Shown here one piece after another: positions 51,523 through 62,402 of a DNA stretch of 64,000 nucleotides. Position 1 is the stretch's first letter. Each line of letters opens with the position of its first letter. This DNA comes from Cladosporium sp. IMV 00045 (Eukaryota > Ascomycota > Dothideomycetes > Cladosporiales > Cladosporiaceae): the NCBI GenBank assembly GCA_001931905.2, contig MSJI02000798.1:1-64000 (forward strand), given 5' to 3'. The notes under the pieces are model-generated. The model was not told where the DNA came from and did not search any database. It saw only the letters and a list, made by a program, of their open reading frames with translations. A program made the translations under genes and the position numbers.

Positions 51523-53755
51523 TCACACGCTCCCCCTCCCCCTCCCCGCCCCAGCAGCGGCGTTCACAGCATTAGCATTCTCAACCTCCACCGCCCTCCT
51601 CGTCAACTCCACAAAGCCCAACCGCGGCCCCGTCCCGAACCCCGCGACATTATTCGTGGCGCAGAGGCTCTCGGTCCAGCGTTTGAATTCCGGCGCCAGA
51701 TTGCGCAGGAACAGGAAGCAGAGCATTTCTTCCGGAAAGACGGGCGGGACGAGTGGCAGTTTGCTGGCGGGGTGCGGGGTGTGCAGGGTTGAGAAGGGCG
51801 TGGTCGCGCTGGTGTTGCGGTGGGGGTGGGGGGTGGGATCCGGTGCGTGGTGGCCGTGGGAGTGAGCGTGGGAATGCCAGTGTTGGCTTAGCTGGTTCAA
51901 AGCTGCGTACGCAGTTTCTAGTCGGACGATGTAGTCTTTCAAGTCTCTGCTGTTTGCTTGCGTGATGTTGTGGAGGTCTTGGTAGAGGTTGAAGCCCGTT
52001 TCGGAGCCCGATGGCTGGCAGATGTTCTCCAGCACGGCCCAGATGTCGGAGGCGGTTTGGATGTGTTGCACACGGTTGCGGAAGGTGGGCGCGAGCGTGC
52101 CCCAGAGGGCTCCGGTGAGGGCGGCGTTGCGCCGGTTGAAGATGGCGAGTCGTTTGATGTATTCGTTCCAGTCTTCGACTTTGCAGTCGGCTGGAGGAGG
52201 GGTGGGCTCGGTTTTGCTGCCAATCAGGAGTTCGAAGGTGTTTTCTTTCATGCAAGCTTCGGTCATCAGGTCGCGGTACGTGGGCCAGTCGCTTGCAGTT
52301 TGAAGAAGTGGCACTGCTTTGTAGGAATCTCCACTGCCGCACGAGCTGGCGGCTAGGATTTCTACGGCGGAGCTTTGAAGATCCAGTTTGACGGGGGCTA
52401 CATATTGCGTTTGGAAAGCTTGCAGATTTGCCAGGATCTCTTCGGCGCGGTGAGCATTCTGTTGAAATTGTGACGCCGAGCTGCGAGCACGATTGTCGCC
52501 GGATGCGTGGACGTCTTGCTGTGGTTGTTGAAGGTCGTTCGCTGATGACGTGTCCATCTGCATAGCCTCTGAGGCGTCTACTGCGCCGTCCATCTCAGGG
52601 ATTGGGGCAAGTGGTTCTTCGGGTTCATGGTCGTACTCGCAGGCATGCCCTGCTTGTGCACATCCACCACACATGGGCCGTGCACTATCGCACTTGATCT
52701 TCCGTGATCTACACAGATTGCAGGGGCGACCACCAGAGGAAGCAGTGTCTCCCTTGATGAGACAAGTGCCGAACTTCTTGTACTTGAGTTTCATATTGGC
52801 GACGTCGGTGCGAGTAAAAAGGCCATTCGGATTTGTCCGCTGTAAGAATTGCAGGACCTGTGCCGTGGGCGTACCAATCGCGAAGAGCCCATCGACAGCT
52901 TGTTCGATGCCACCAGCGCGTGCCCTACGTCTGTGACCGGTCAAGTTCAAGGCTTCCAGCGGGCCATGATTGTGATGCGTCTTTCGGTGGCGTACTTGCC
53001 ACTCGCCGTCCGGATTATTGGGATCGACTGCAACGGCAGCCAAACTCATCGGACAGTTCATCCGCTGACTCTTGCGGTTGTGGCGGATTCGAGTTTGATC
53101 AGTGAGCTTTCCGGTGTTGGCTGCCTTGCCATGTTTGCTGCAGTGCATGTAGCGCTTGTAGAGTATGCCTTTCGCATTCTTCTTACTCGCGCGACGCACC
53201 AGCTCATAGCCATGCTCCAAGGACCAGGAATGGATGGCTTCTTCCAAGGCGGCCTGGCTATGATAAGTCCCCTCAGGTGGTGGTGGAAGATGGAAGATAG
53301 GCTCGTTGCCATCATGTTCATCCGGCTGGGGTCCTTCATCGTCTTCCTCGCCATCCGGTCTCACGTTGGCAGGGAGTTCGCCATACTGCGATAGAGTTGG
53401 CGATGGCGCGTTTGGTAAAGGCGCGCCTGGGTCATGTTGCGCAGGAGACGGAGATGTGACTGGTGGCGCTGTATATTGGTGAGAGGATCCGGACGCGTGA
53501 ATGTCCGAATGTGCATGCTGCTGAGGTGTCGCGGTTGGAGCAGCTTGCGGGTAATAATGCTGCTGATGCTGGGCAGCAGGTACAGCAGGGTAGGGCAGTT
53601 GTTGTTGTTGATGATATGGACCTGTCGCGAAAGGATTCGGGGGGAATGCCCCGTCGACGGCGTCCTGCACACCGTATTGCGTGTCTATTTAACTTTGTTA
53701 GAAATTAAACGATGATTGTGACTTCAGTGCATATTATCTCACATTGGGAATTCAT
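51523..53755 (-). CDS. FAR1-type + Zn2Cys6 + gag-like fusion protein (copy 2)
   Basis: Exons 53743-53755 (13 nt) and 51523-53684, 724 residues. The FAR1-like segment is the same apart from a Val-to-Ala change near its start. The Zn2Cys6 cluster keeps all six Cys, with changes Ser to Ala and Thr to Met between them. The gag-like region has few replacements (Met to Thr, Phe to Val in DYIVRLETA). Most indels are in the Q/P-rich head and His-rich linker (HSHAHSHGHH). Both copies being open over 2.1 kb, with differences concentrated in disordered parts, suggests constraint on the folded domains. Confidence 0.8.
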
Positions 53756-54668
53756 ATTCTATGTCAAGACCTCGGTGGCACAGTAGCCGATGGGTGTTGG
53801 TGGTGGGCTCTTTACAGCCAGCAATGCTTGTGCTTAGCGAGTTGTGTCTTTCGCTGTTTCTGACTGCGGAAATCACTTCCGCGCTCTTTCCATCTCTATT
53901 TCCACTTCACACACCACTTCACTCCTGTCCTGGAACAATTCACTTACACGTCGACCAGGATAGGAAGGCGCGAGAATCCTACAACCATCAGTAATTTGCA
54001 AAAGAGAACTAAAGAGACAACCCATGGCTTATCGTCCGAAACAACAGGCGAAGTGCTATTTTGGACTCTCATAGTTCGGGCGAGGATACTCCCCACAGAC
54101 TGCAGTCCAATGCGATGGTCTGACGTACCCGCCTAGCGTCGGCTGTCCCTCACTAACCCGCATCGTGATGCCGTTGAGGCCGTGCGTGCGCTGGACCAGA
54201 CGACGTCCTTGGTGATTCCATTACCCCATGCCGATTCAATCTTACCCTATAGAAGGTTCATTTTACGCCATCGGAAATCCATCGATATGATCATTGTCAG
54301 ACAGACCGCCGGACGATGGCACAGCGGCAAATCACGTCCCGCCCTCGACCTCGCTATCGTCCCCCCGGTTGTCGTAATTTATGGGGACACACTTACCCGA
54401 TCCGTGCTAGAATCCCGGTCGAGATATCGCATCGGCTTGTCCTTGTCACTCCCAGGGCGCGACCATGATGTCCGCCATGGAACCGGCATACGGAGTAGGC
54501 AAAATCTACTCTTTGCCACGGCTGCATGTCTGATAGGGGAAAGATACATAAGAAGGTCTAAGTCTGCCCTACTTCCAATTCCTTCCTCTCTCATCTTATT
54601 CGTCTCCTTTTCTCTGCATTGTTGTTTAGAAAACCTTTCGTTTAATCGTGATCTTCAATACTTTCAAG
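53756..54668. promoter_or_regulatory. Divergent promoter between fusion gene and serine dehydratase (copy 2)
   Basis: Contains the conserved block at 54045-54185 and the GAGTAG...CTACTC inverted repeat at 54493-54511. The sequence between them is diverged from copy 1, and the left arm of the 36697 hairpin is missing. Confidence 0.5.
54045..54185. promoter_or_regulatory. Highly conserved non-coding block (copy 2)
   Basis: Counterpart of 36495-36635, with two mismatches. Confidence 0.5.
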
Positions 54669-55988
54669 ATGACCGTTCCTCAAGTCTACGCTCCTCTCAC
54701 CAACGGCAAGGCTCCTGTTATCAAGCAGGCATCGACCAAGCCTGCCAGCAAGAAGCCATGGCGTGAGACTCCTTTGGTCGAGTCGGCCAACCTCTCCGAG
54801 GCAGCGGGATGGTACGGAAGCCCATGAATCCTATCAGCTTCGATCAGCTGAGCCAGTCTTGTATTAAGACTGGTCTCACCAAGATACGGATTGCTAAGTT
54901 GGAGAAGCAGAATCTTCCTCAAGCTTGAGACCCTACAGCCTTCGGGTTCATTCAAGAGCAGGGGTATTGGCTACTACTGCCAGGTCGCCCTTGAGCGCGC
55001 CGCCGACCCTTCAGCCGTCCACTTCTATGCCTCATCCGGTGGTAACGCAGGTCTGGCCTGCGTCTTCGCCGCCAAATCCCTCGGCCGTCCATCGACCGTC
55101 GTCGTCCCTCACTCCACCAAGCCGATGATGATCGCTAAGATCCGTGCCGCCGGCGCAAGCAACGTCATCCAAGAGGGCAACAGTCTCAAGGATGCCATCT
55201 CTCACCTTCAAGACGTCGTCATGCCTGAGGCCCAAGCTAGGGGCGAAGAAGCCGTCTTCGTTCCACCCTTCGACCACGAAAATGTCTGGAGGGGCAACCA
55301 GACCGTTTTCGAGGAGGTTGCAAAGCAGATGGGTGAGCAGGGCCACGGCCAAGCAGACGTCATGGCCTGTTCCGTCGGTGGCGGCGGGCTTCTTATCGGC
55401 ATGCTGCAGGGCATGGAAGAAGCCGGCTGGAACAACACTGAAGTCCTCGCCGTCGAAACCGAAGGAGCAGACTCCCTGAGTGAGAGCTTGAAATGCGGCC
55501 AACTCACCGCCCTGCCTGGCATTTCATCACAGGCCACCTCCCTCGGTGCCGTCAAGGTTGCCGAACGCTGCTTCGATCTCGCCCGGAAGCACGAAGCCAA
55601 AGGCCACGTGAAGAGCGTCGTCCTGTCAGACGCAGAAGCCGCAATGGGCTGCTGGCGTTTCGCCGACGATGAAAAGGCCCTGATCGAACTTGCCTGCGGT
55701 GTCAACTTGGCTCTCTGCTATGGCGGCCGCTTGAACCAGGCTCTTGGTCGTCAGGTCAAGCCTGACGATAAGGTCGTCATCATCGTCTGTGGTGGCTCCA
55801 ACGTCACGACCGCCATGGTCGAAGGCTGGAGGCAGGAGTACGGCTACCTGGACGAGAGAATCGTCGCGGCCAACAACGATGTGCCGAGCGCAAAAACCGG
55901 TCACAGCGTTCCTGCTACTTCCTACAACGGTGTCTCTCTCGACACGATGGGTGGTGGTATGCAAAGCTTCGTGCCAATTCGCGTGTGA
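54669..55988 (+). CDS. L-serine/L-threonine dehydratase (copy 2)
   Basis: Exons 54669-54811 and 54908-55988, 407 residues, same intron position and phase as copy 1. PLP lysine 64, SSGGNAG and GGGGLLIG are all retained. Replacements are few and mostly conservative (Glu to Asp in HLQDVV, Ile to Val in ACSVGG, Gly to Val and Pro to Thr near the C-terminus). Both copies look active. Confidence 0.94.
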
Positions 55989-56280
55989 GCATTTGGAGGG
56001 GTTCATTCCATTATTAATGACTATAAACGATCTCGGAGTAATAGGTTCTTATTTTCAGGCGTTATAACAATCAGAACGAACAACATCATTATTCAATAGC
56101 ATTTTTATCTCACACATTCATCATCATCGTCGTTTTCATGATCTTTCTTGTCAATAGAACAGTAATTCAAATTACAAGGGTATCTCATTACCTCGCAAAT
56201 GCACCAGACAATGCTATCATGAATTTTTCGTGTCTACCCGTGAACGCCAGTATCATCCAAAGTCACACACCAATGGCTTC
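55989..56280. other. Short intergenic, convergent 3' ends (copy 2)
   Basis: 3' flanks only; matches 38438-38730. Confidence 0.6.
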
Positions 56281-57207
56281 TCAAGCAGCAGATGCAAGAC
56301 CAAGCAAGCCTTTCCTGTACTCCCAGTAGTTCTTGCGAATAGGGTCATAAGTGACCGCAAGCAAATCCAGCGCCTCGCCCGCCCTCTGCTTATCCTCATC
56401 GGCGAGAATATCAGCCAGCAGATCGAGCGCGTGGCTCGACCTGACGCCGTTCGGTCTGGACAAATCTGCGTACTCGCTCGCAATGCTCTTGAGACCCTTC
56501 AAGCCCTCACCGCTCGCCTTCGCAATCCCCCTCAGATAGTTCCATGGACTCGGGTTCTGCGGCGCCTTGCTAATTGCTTTTGAAGCAAACTCCACCTCCC
56601 TGCGCTTGACTTTCGGGTCGCTCACGCCCTTGACCCCCTCGGCCTCACGCCCATTGACCACATACCAGCGGTGATTCCAAGCACTGTTATTCCTAACATC
56701 CCGCTCAATCATCCTCTCGACAAACTCCATCTCCTCCCTCCCCCACAGCCCAAACCGCTTAACGAGCCACTGCCTATAGCTCCAAACGTGGTAGTTCTTC
56801 CCGTCAAGCCCGAACATCTCCTCCGCGAACTCGCGCTCTCCCGTCAGATCCCCAAGCTTATCCACGACCATCATGCGGTGGTTCCAGATCTGGTAGTTCT
56901 TCTGGTGCGTGCGCGCCGTCTCGCTCGCCCACTCGAGCTCCGCGCGCAGGTCTGCTTTCAGTGCGAACAGCGTCGCTGCTCGGTAGAGCCATACCGTGTA
57001 GTGTGCGGGGTTCATGTCGATGACTTCCTCTGTCAGCTCGAGGACGCGCTCGGAGTATTCGTTTGCGGCCATGACGGCGCGCAGGTAGGACATGGCTTCT
57101 TCGTAGTCGGGGGCGTAGGCGATTGCTGCGAGCGGGTTGGGGCCGCCTTCGTCGGTGGGGAGGGGCGTGATGTCCGACCACAGGGGGTCTTCGGAGTATT
57201 TGCTCAT
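56281..57207 (-). CDS. ram2: Farnesyl/geranylgeranyltransferase type I alpha subunit, Ram2 (copy 2)
   Basis: 308 residues, single exon, with all five PFTA-type repeats intact. It differs from copy 1 at scattered surface-type positions (Pro to Leu in GDLTGE, Glu to Lys in SDPKVK and LKGL). Confidence 0.94.
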   Translation of the reverse strand: MSKYSEDPLWSDITPLPTDEGGPNPLAAIAYAPDYEEAMSYLRAVMAANEYSERVLELTEEVIDMNPAHYTVWLYRAATLFALKADLRAELEWASETARTHQKNYQIWNHRMMVVDKLGDLTGEREFAEEMFGLDGKNYHVWSYRQWLVKRFGLWGREEMEFVERMIERDVRNNSAWNHRWYVVNGREAEGVKGVSDPKVKRREVEFASKAISKAPQNPSPWNYLRGIAKASGEGLKGLKSIASEYADLSRPNGVRSSHALDLLADILADEDKQRAGEALDLLAVTYDPIRKNYWEYRKGLLGLASAA

Positions 57208-57460
57208 TTTTGCGGTGTTATGTCAAGTGGTGTTATTATTAGTTGATGTATTGGAGGATGAGGAAGTGTTTTGAGGCTCTCGTGGTTTTGGTGGAAGTTG
57301 GTTTGCGCGGGGAAAGTGGAGGGCATGTGATGATGGGTGAATGCGGGCTTGACAAGAACAATACGAAGAAAGTGACGCGTTTTCCTGCAAGCACTTTTGT
57401 TACATACAGACAATGAAGCCCTCCGATCTGATAAAACGATATTTCTGATGATATCAACAA

Positions 57461-57948
57461 TCACAATTTGACGTCCCTCCCAACACTGTTCATCCACTTG
57501 CGTCTGTCTTCACCGAAGAACTCGACATTGGGTTTCATGTTGTTATCGCTACCATCGATCGACCCAGAGCAGAGAACCTTCAAGTCAGGCAAAGACTCTG
57601 GTGAGTTGTATAGCGAGGAGCCCTAAGAAAACACACAGTCAGCGTTTCTCTATAATCCCAAGTGAAGCAAGATACTATTGAAATATGGCCACTTACACAT
57701 CTCGAGCAAAAGAACCGCTCCAACGCCTTTCCAGACTTGGTCTCTCTATCCGGCCACGACCTAACAAGATCCTGTCCCTTTTCATACTCAACATTCGCTT
57801 TCAACATGCGATAGTTGTGAGCGAAAGCAGAGCCGGTGAATTTCTTGCAGTTCACGCAGTGGCAAAGGACTCCGCCCTTGTCTTGTCCCGTGATGCTGAA
57901 TATGATGCCTTTGCACAGGCAGGAGCCTTTGATTGTTCGTTGTGCCAT
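57461..57948 (-). CDS. GFA-domain protein (copy 2)
   Basis: Exons 57697-57948 and 57461-57622, 137 residues. All seven metal-site Cys are retained. Copy 1 differs by minor changes such as Ala8 to Gly and Val15 to Ile. Confidence 0.9.
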
Positions 57949-59322
57949 GGCGCTGGGTGTTTGAGAATGGTTGATTTTGGAGAGGGAGAGAGAGAGAAAA
58001 TTGGAGAAGAGATCAAGGGTGTTTATGTTCTGGTATATACTAATTCAAATTGCGTCCTCTCATTGGAAGTGTTGCCTGACCTGCCTATCTCCTCACCAAG
58101 CCTCGGTCCAGCGATAGTTTTCGCAAGGCGTGGGGTTGCTGCAGATCATGTACTTTACGCTTCGATCGAACATTACCTATATCAACAACATAAAAATAAA
58201 AAAGGAGAATGATGGGATAAATGATGCATCGATTCTTAGCCTTTCTTATTCTTGCGAGAACTTGGGCATTGACACGGTCTTTGTCAGGCTAATTGAACGT
58301 TACGGTAGGAGAGTAATATCTCGGTTGTACTTTGCTGCAATATCATGCCTGCTTAATAACATTCCATTTCGATATCTTTGACGAGAGATCATGTTTGTTT
58401 AGGAGGAAAAAAAGGGATTTTTGGATTTAGATCGGGGACTTTTCTCCATGAACGTAATCGTCGACAAAAATATGGTCTGTTGATGGAAAATTTTCTTACA
58501 TTGCTTTTATCGACCTCATACCGCTCTAGATCCAGACTGACGGCATTTCCAGCATCAAAGTCGGGGTGCGTATGTTAGGGCATTTTTCTGGTGAATTGTG
58601 GGATCAAGCTCGAGACAAAGTTTGCATAGTCAGTCGTTGGTCATATCGCTCTGTCGACGCAACTGATGAAGCGCAAGGCAATTCAGCTCGATCCTTTAAA
58701 CAGAAGGCTCGATCTCCATGATCGCGTCAATTTCCACGCTTCTTTGAGTAGATGCAGCCCAACTTATGCTTCAAGACCTTTTGCACCGATGAATTTCACT
58801 CCGAGCGACAGAATACCAGATTTGCATTGGCTTGACGAAAAGTCGCTTGCAGAAGTCACCCGCCAGGGTGCTCTTTGCAACTGCTGCGGCGCGCGAATCT
58901 CTATGACTGGTGGACGGCGATGGAAATTGTGCTTCGATAGGATATAGAGATCGGTTGCTAGGGCGCGTGAATGCAGTCCATGCATGGCCAGCACCAAGAT
59001 CGAACGGAAATTGGAGATGTGATTTTCATCGACATGGAACACATCCGAGCGGGAGTCCAGTGTTTGCGATGATGCGTGGCTTTAGTGGTACTCTCGTTGA
59101 AATGCACAGCGGTATGCGGCCGGTTTAATAACCATTTCTCCAGCTCCAGTGGGAGAGTTATCCCCATGTCGCGCGATCTTGCCAATAAGGACAATCCCCA
59201 AACACTCCGGGCATATTAAATCCGTAGAACGCCACCCTGAAATAGCCGCAATATGTATATCAAACCATATCCCTAGCTCCTATAACATCCAGACTGACTC
59301 CATCATATCTCATAAAAACCTC
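57949..59322. other. Intergenic with degenerate open frame (copy 2)
   Basis: Counterpart of 40404-41801. Apart from the coding-like remnant at 58666-58947, nothing is recognised. Confidence 0.5.
58666..58947 (+). pseudogene. Coding-like remnant with a Cys cluster (copy 2)
   Basis: A 93-codon open frame whose second half (IPDLHWLDEKSLAEVTRQ, then CNCC) is conserved in frame with a shorter segment at 41289-41399, where it ends early. No family was recognised. It may be the remains of a gene or a coincidental frame in an alignable spacer. Confidence 0.3.
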
Positions 59323-59666
59323 CTATTGCTTCTTCACAGGCGACTGCGCTTCCCTCCTACGAGCAGCCACTCTAGCCCGTCTGCGTTGTCTCTTAGACTT
59401 CTGCGCCATTTTTTGTTCGCGAGCCAGCTGCTCGTCTGCGTTGATCACATCTGCTTCTTCTCTTGAGACTCTCTTGCCGTCGATTACTTTGAACGCAGGA
59501 GTGGCTGGGACATTGACAGTAGCGGCGGCGGCGGCGGCAGCCGCTGCGGCCGCAGAGCGACGGGTAACGCGAGGTGTTGATGGTATGGGTGCGGGTTTCC
59601 TGTTACTTGGGGTTAGAGGAGAAGTTGATGGGTTTTGAGGTCTCGTTCGAAGTCTTACTCAGCCAT
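59323..59666 (-). CDS. Small basic alanine-tract protein, 94 aa (copy 2)
   Basis: Exon 1 is 8 nt (59659-59666, ATG GCT GA) and exon 2 is 59323-59599, same length as copy 1. The 11-Ala tract is conserved in length although its codons differ (more GCC/GCG here), so the alanines rather than the DNA repeat appear to be kept. Confidence 0.72.
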
Positions 59667-60359
59667 TGTTGTGCGTGTGAAGATCGTGGGATGAAGTCGC
59701 AAGTTTCAAATTGAAAATTGTCGCCCTACGAATCGCCGTTCAGCAGCGGCGTTCCTTCTTCCAATGGGTGTTCGCCAGATTCGACTTTAAAGATCAGGAT
59801 CTAAAGAATGTAGGAAACGAACGAGAGTAATATTTATGGCGCAGCTGTATGTTGTTGATCTTCTGTTACAATACACCATCACTTTTGTTTGCGCAACAAC
59901 CGTGCCCCGGCCCGCAAAATTGAAGGGTCCCTGAGGGGTTTCAACCATGCTGGACGACACCAAACCTGCCCGAAGAACTCCAACATCAGGGAGTGATGTG
60001 CACAAGACAAAATATGACGAGAGCAAACATTACATTGGACTTGTGCATTCGGATGATGCGCTCGAGCTAATCTCTCCTGCAAGCCAAGGATGACAATACC
60101 GTAACACTATGCCTAGGTTGTTCCGCCACCATCCATACAGTACGTGCAACGCATCATAATCTCCCATTGACCATGCAATTAGCATCTCAAAGCACTATCA
60201 TGAGCCAAACGAAATCCCACACTCCGGAACGAAAAAAATCTTGCTTTGCAGACGCAGCAGAGACATCAGCTTCATCTGAATGTGATCCCATCAAGAATCA
60301 TCCATCATTTGCGTTGCCTTCCGGTGAATGCGCAAAACCGTCATGGACACGGCCACGAT
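59667..60359. other. Intergenic (copy 2)
   Basis: Counterpart of 42146-42843. No supported gene. Confidence 0.5.
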
Positions 60360-60929
60360 TCAATAACACAAGTCCAGAGCATCGAGATCGAGTACTGGAG
60401 GCGATGTCTGATTCAACACACCCTTCGCCAACCGGTCCGCCCTCTGATTCTGCTGGCGTGGTACCTTCTTGAAGCGGACCTGAACCCCAAAAACGTCCAG
60501 GAGCTCGAAGATCAGGCTGTCGACTCGCTGGAAGAGGTCTTCGTTGACGACGTGACCGCCCGCCGGCATAAAATCGCTGCGGCGTCACTCGTTGATCCAG
60601 ACGGTCATGCTGTTGACCAGGTAGGCTGAGTCGGTTTGGAGGATGAGGTCTCGGCCGCGAATTGCGTCCCCAATGTTTACGGAAGTGTCCAGGGCAACAA
60701 TTGCAGCGTAGAGCTCAGTCCGTTGACTGGTTGGGCGAGGCTCGGGGATCAGAAAGCCCTCTCCATGCGGCGAAGGAAAGCTGTAATAGATGCCGCAGCC
60801 TGCCTCTGCGTTGTGGTAGCCGTTGTTTCTGCAAGCACCATCGATCTCGATGAAGGCCGCGTTATTGTAGGATTGGTTTGGGTCGTAGATGAGGCGAGCC
60901 GTCAGCTGCTCTTCGATGGTTGGAAGCAT
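60360..60929 (-). pseudogene. RNase H1-like gene, full length with an in-frame stop (copy 2)
   Basis: The frame runs from Met at 60929 to a stop at 60360 with a TGA at 60585-60587. All four RNase H acidic positions are recognisable: Asp in IEIDGACRNNG, Glu in QRTELYAAI, Asp in LQTDSAYLV, and Asp in NQRADRLAK after the stop. The truncated product (114 residues) would lack the last acid. At the stop position copy 1 encodes Trp (TGG). Either a pseudogene, a sequencing error, or a readthrough site; the first is most likely given the state of copy 1. Confidence 0.72.
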
Positions 60930-61538
60930 GTTGCACTTTCAAGTGGTGTTCGTCTGACGAGTGAGTGTTCGTGGTGATGGTTTTGTTGAGGATGTCTCGG
61001 ATTTTGTCAGTATAAGGGTGAAACGAGCCTTCCCGCACGATGACGGCCTGCAACTTATAGGCAGGCAGCTGCAGAAGCGGGTTGATGGAAAGTACAGGCC
61101 AGGGAAGTCAGAGGTGCTCGGAAGGGTTCAAACGAGCCATCGTACTGCAAGTGCAAGCCCTAGCTGCGAGGGCAATTGCATTTTGTTGCACAAACGAAGA
61201 CGAATCTTTGCGTTCTGAGGTTACCTTACTTTGAACGGCATGTAAGAGACCGTTTACCAAACATTGAAGCTGCTATCCAGCTGGTGAGGATGTAACACGA
61301 AATGGACCTCAGCAAAAACATCGCGAAACGGTTACACTGCAAACGCGCTCGCTCCTACGATAGCAATATAGCTGGTCCCTTGAACACACCGCGCAAAGCA
61401 TCTTGTGCCGTTTGTCCTACGTTTCAAGAAAGACCACCAACTCAAACGAAATCATGCATGTATCCGCCAAAGATCGGGATCGCGCCTCTTGCACGCCGAC
61501 AACGCCAGTACTGACCAGTCATGTGGAGCTCCACCCTA
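60930..61538. other. Intergenic (copy 2)
   Basis: Between the two RNase H-like loci; no gene. Longer than the copy 1 counterpart. Confidence 0.5.
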
Positions 61539-62311
61539 TCATGCAGACGGGATTCCAAAGAAACGCCGTGGGAATGTCTCGCCAAACAAGTGGTAGACCG
61601 TAAAGTCCCATGTCGCTTTGCCGTCGAGAGCTGCCTCAGCCAGTCTCTGTGCCGGAATGTTCATATCGGGCGCGCAGTGCCAGAATCGCACTCGGGTGCC
61701 CAAGCGAGAGATCTCGTTCACAAGGTCGTCAAGATGGATGATGAGTTCCTTCGCATCGAGAACGCCGCTTATCGGAACGTTTTCACCTGGCGCAGTGTGC
61801 GAATATAGTCGACCATCAGGAGGACCACGATGTTCAAATCACTCTTGATGATGACTTGTTGGACGCCTGCACCGCGCCAGTGTTTGCCGTTAATGACGCG
61901 TTTCACCAGGTTCATTGCTATGTAGGCGGCGTATAGCTGTACTTTGATGTCACTGAAAAAGAATCGGTCGAGAACGGTAAGCGAGGTATTGTAGGCGGAA
62001 TTGATGTTACAGAAGACGCCGATGCCTGTCACAGAGTTAGGCAAGCCAGCGTTGCGAACAATGCCTTTGGTGCCGATGATGATTGCCTTCTCGTGATCAT
62101 GGTGTGGTCCTGCGACGAGGCTGTAGCATAATTCCTCATGTCTGTCCACAGGCCATGGAAATTGCGCAAGATTTTCACATCCGCAATTGCACTCCTGAGA
62201 GCGGCTCCACGTAAAGCCTTCGCCTTTGGCATGGTACTCGATGTCGTCGAGATCTTCGAGTCGGGGCCATATCGCATGCGGCACAAAGCGGCGAAAGGGA
62301 GGGCCCGACAT
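61539..62311 (-). pseudogene. Catalytically degenerate RNase H-like gene, frameshifted (copy 2)
   Basis: Counterpart of 43608-44408. It is open from 62311 to about 61790, then a one-base deletion (CAGGTGAAAAC here, CAGGGCGAGAAC in copy 1) shifts the frame to an early stop at 61769. The conserved C-terminal part (ISRLGTRVRFWHCAPDMNIPAQ) continues in another frame to 61539. A six-base deletion follows nearby. The N-terminus also lacks a short IFRPSDP segment. Confidence 0.7.
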
Positions 62312-62402
62312 GGTTGTGGTATTACTGACGAAGAATGGAGTGTTTTGGCGAGTATTAATTCGTTGAGCGGGTTCGAAGATGAATTGTTGAGGGTAGCTGT
62401 GA

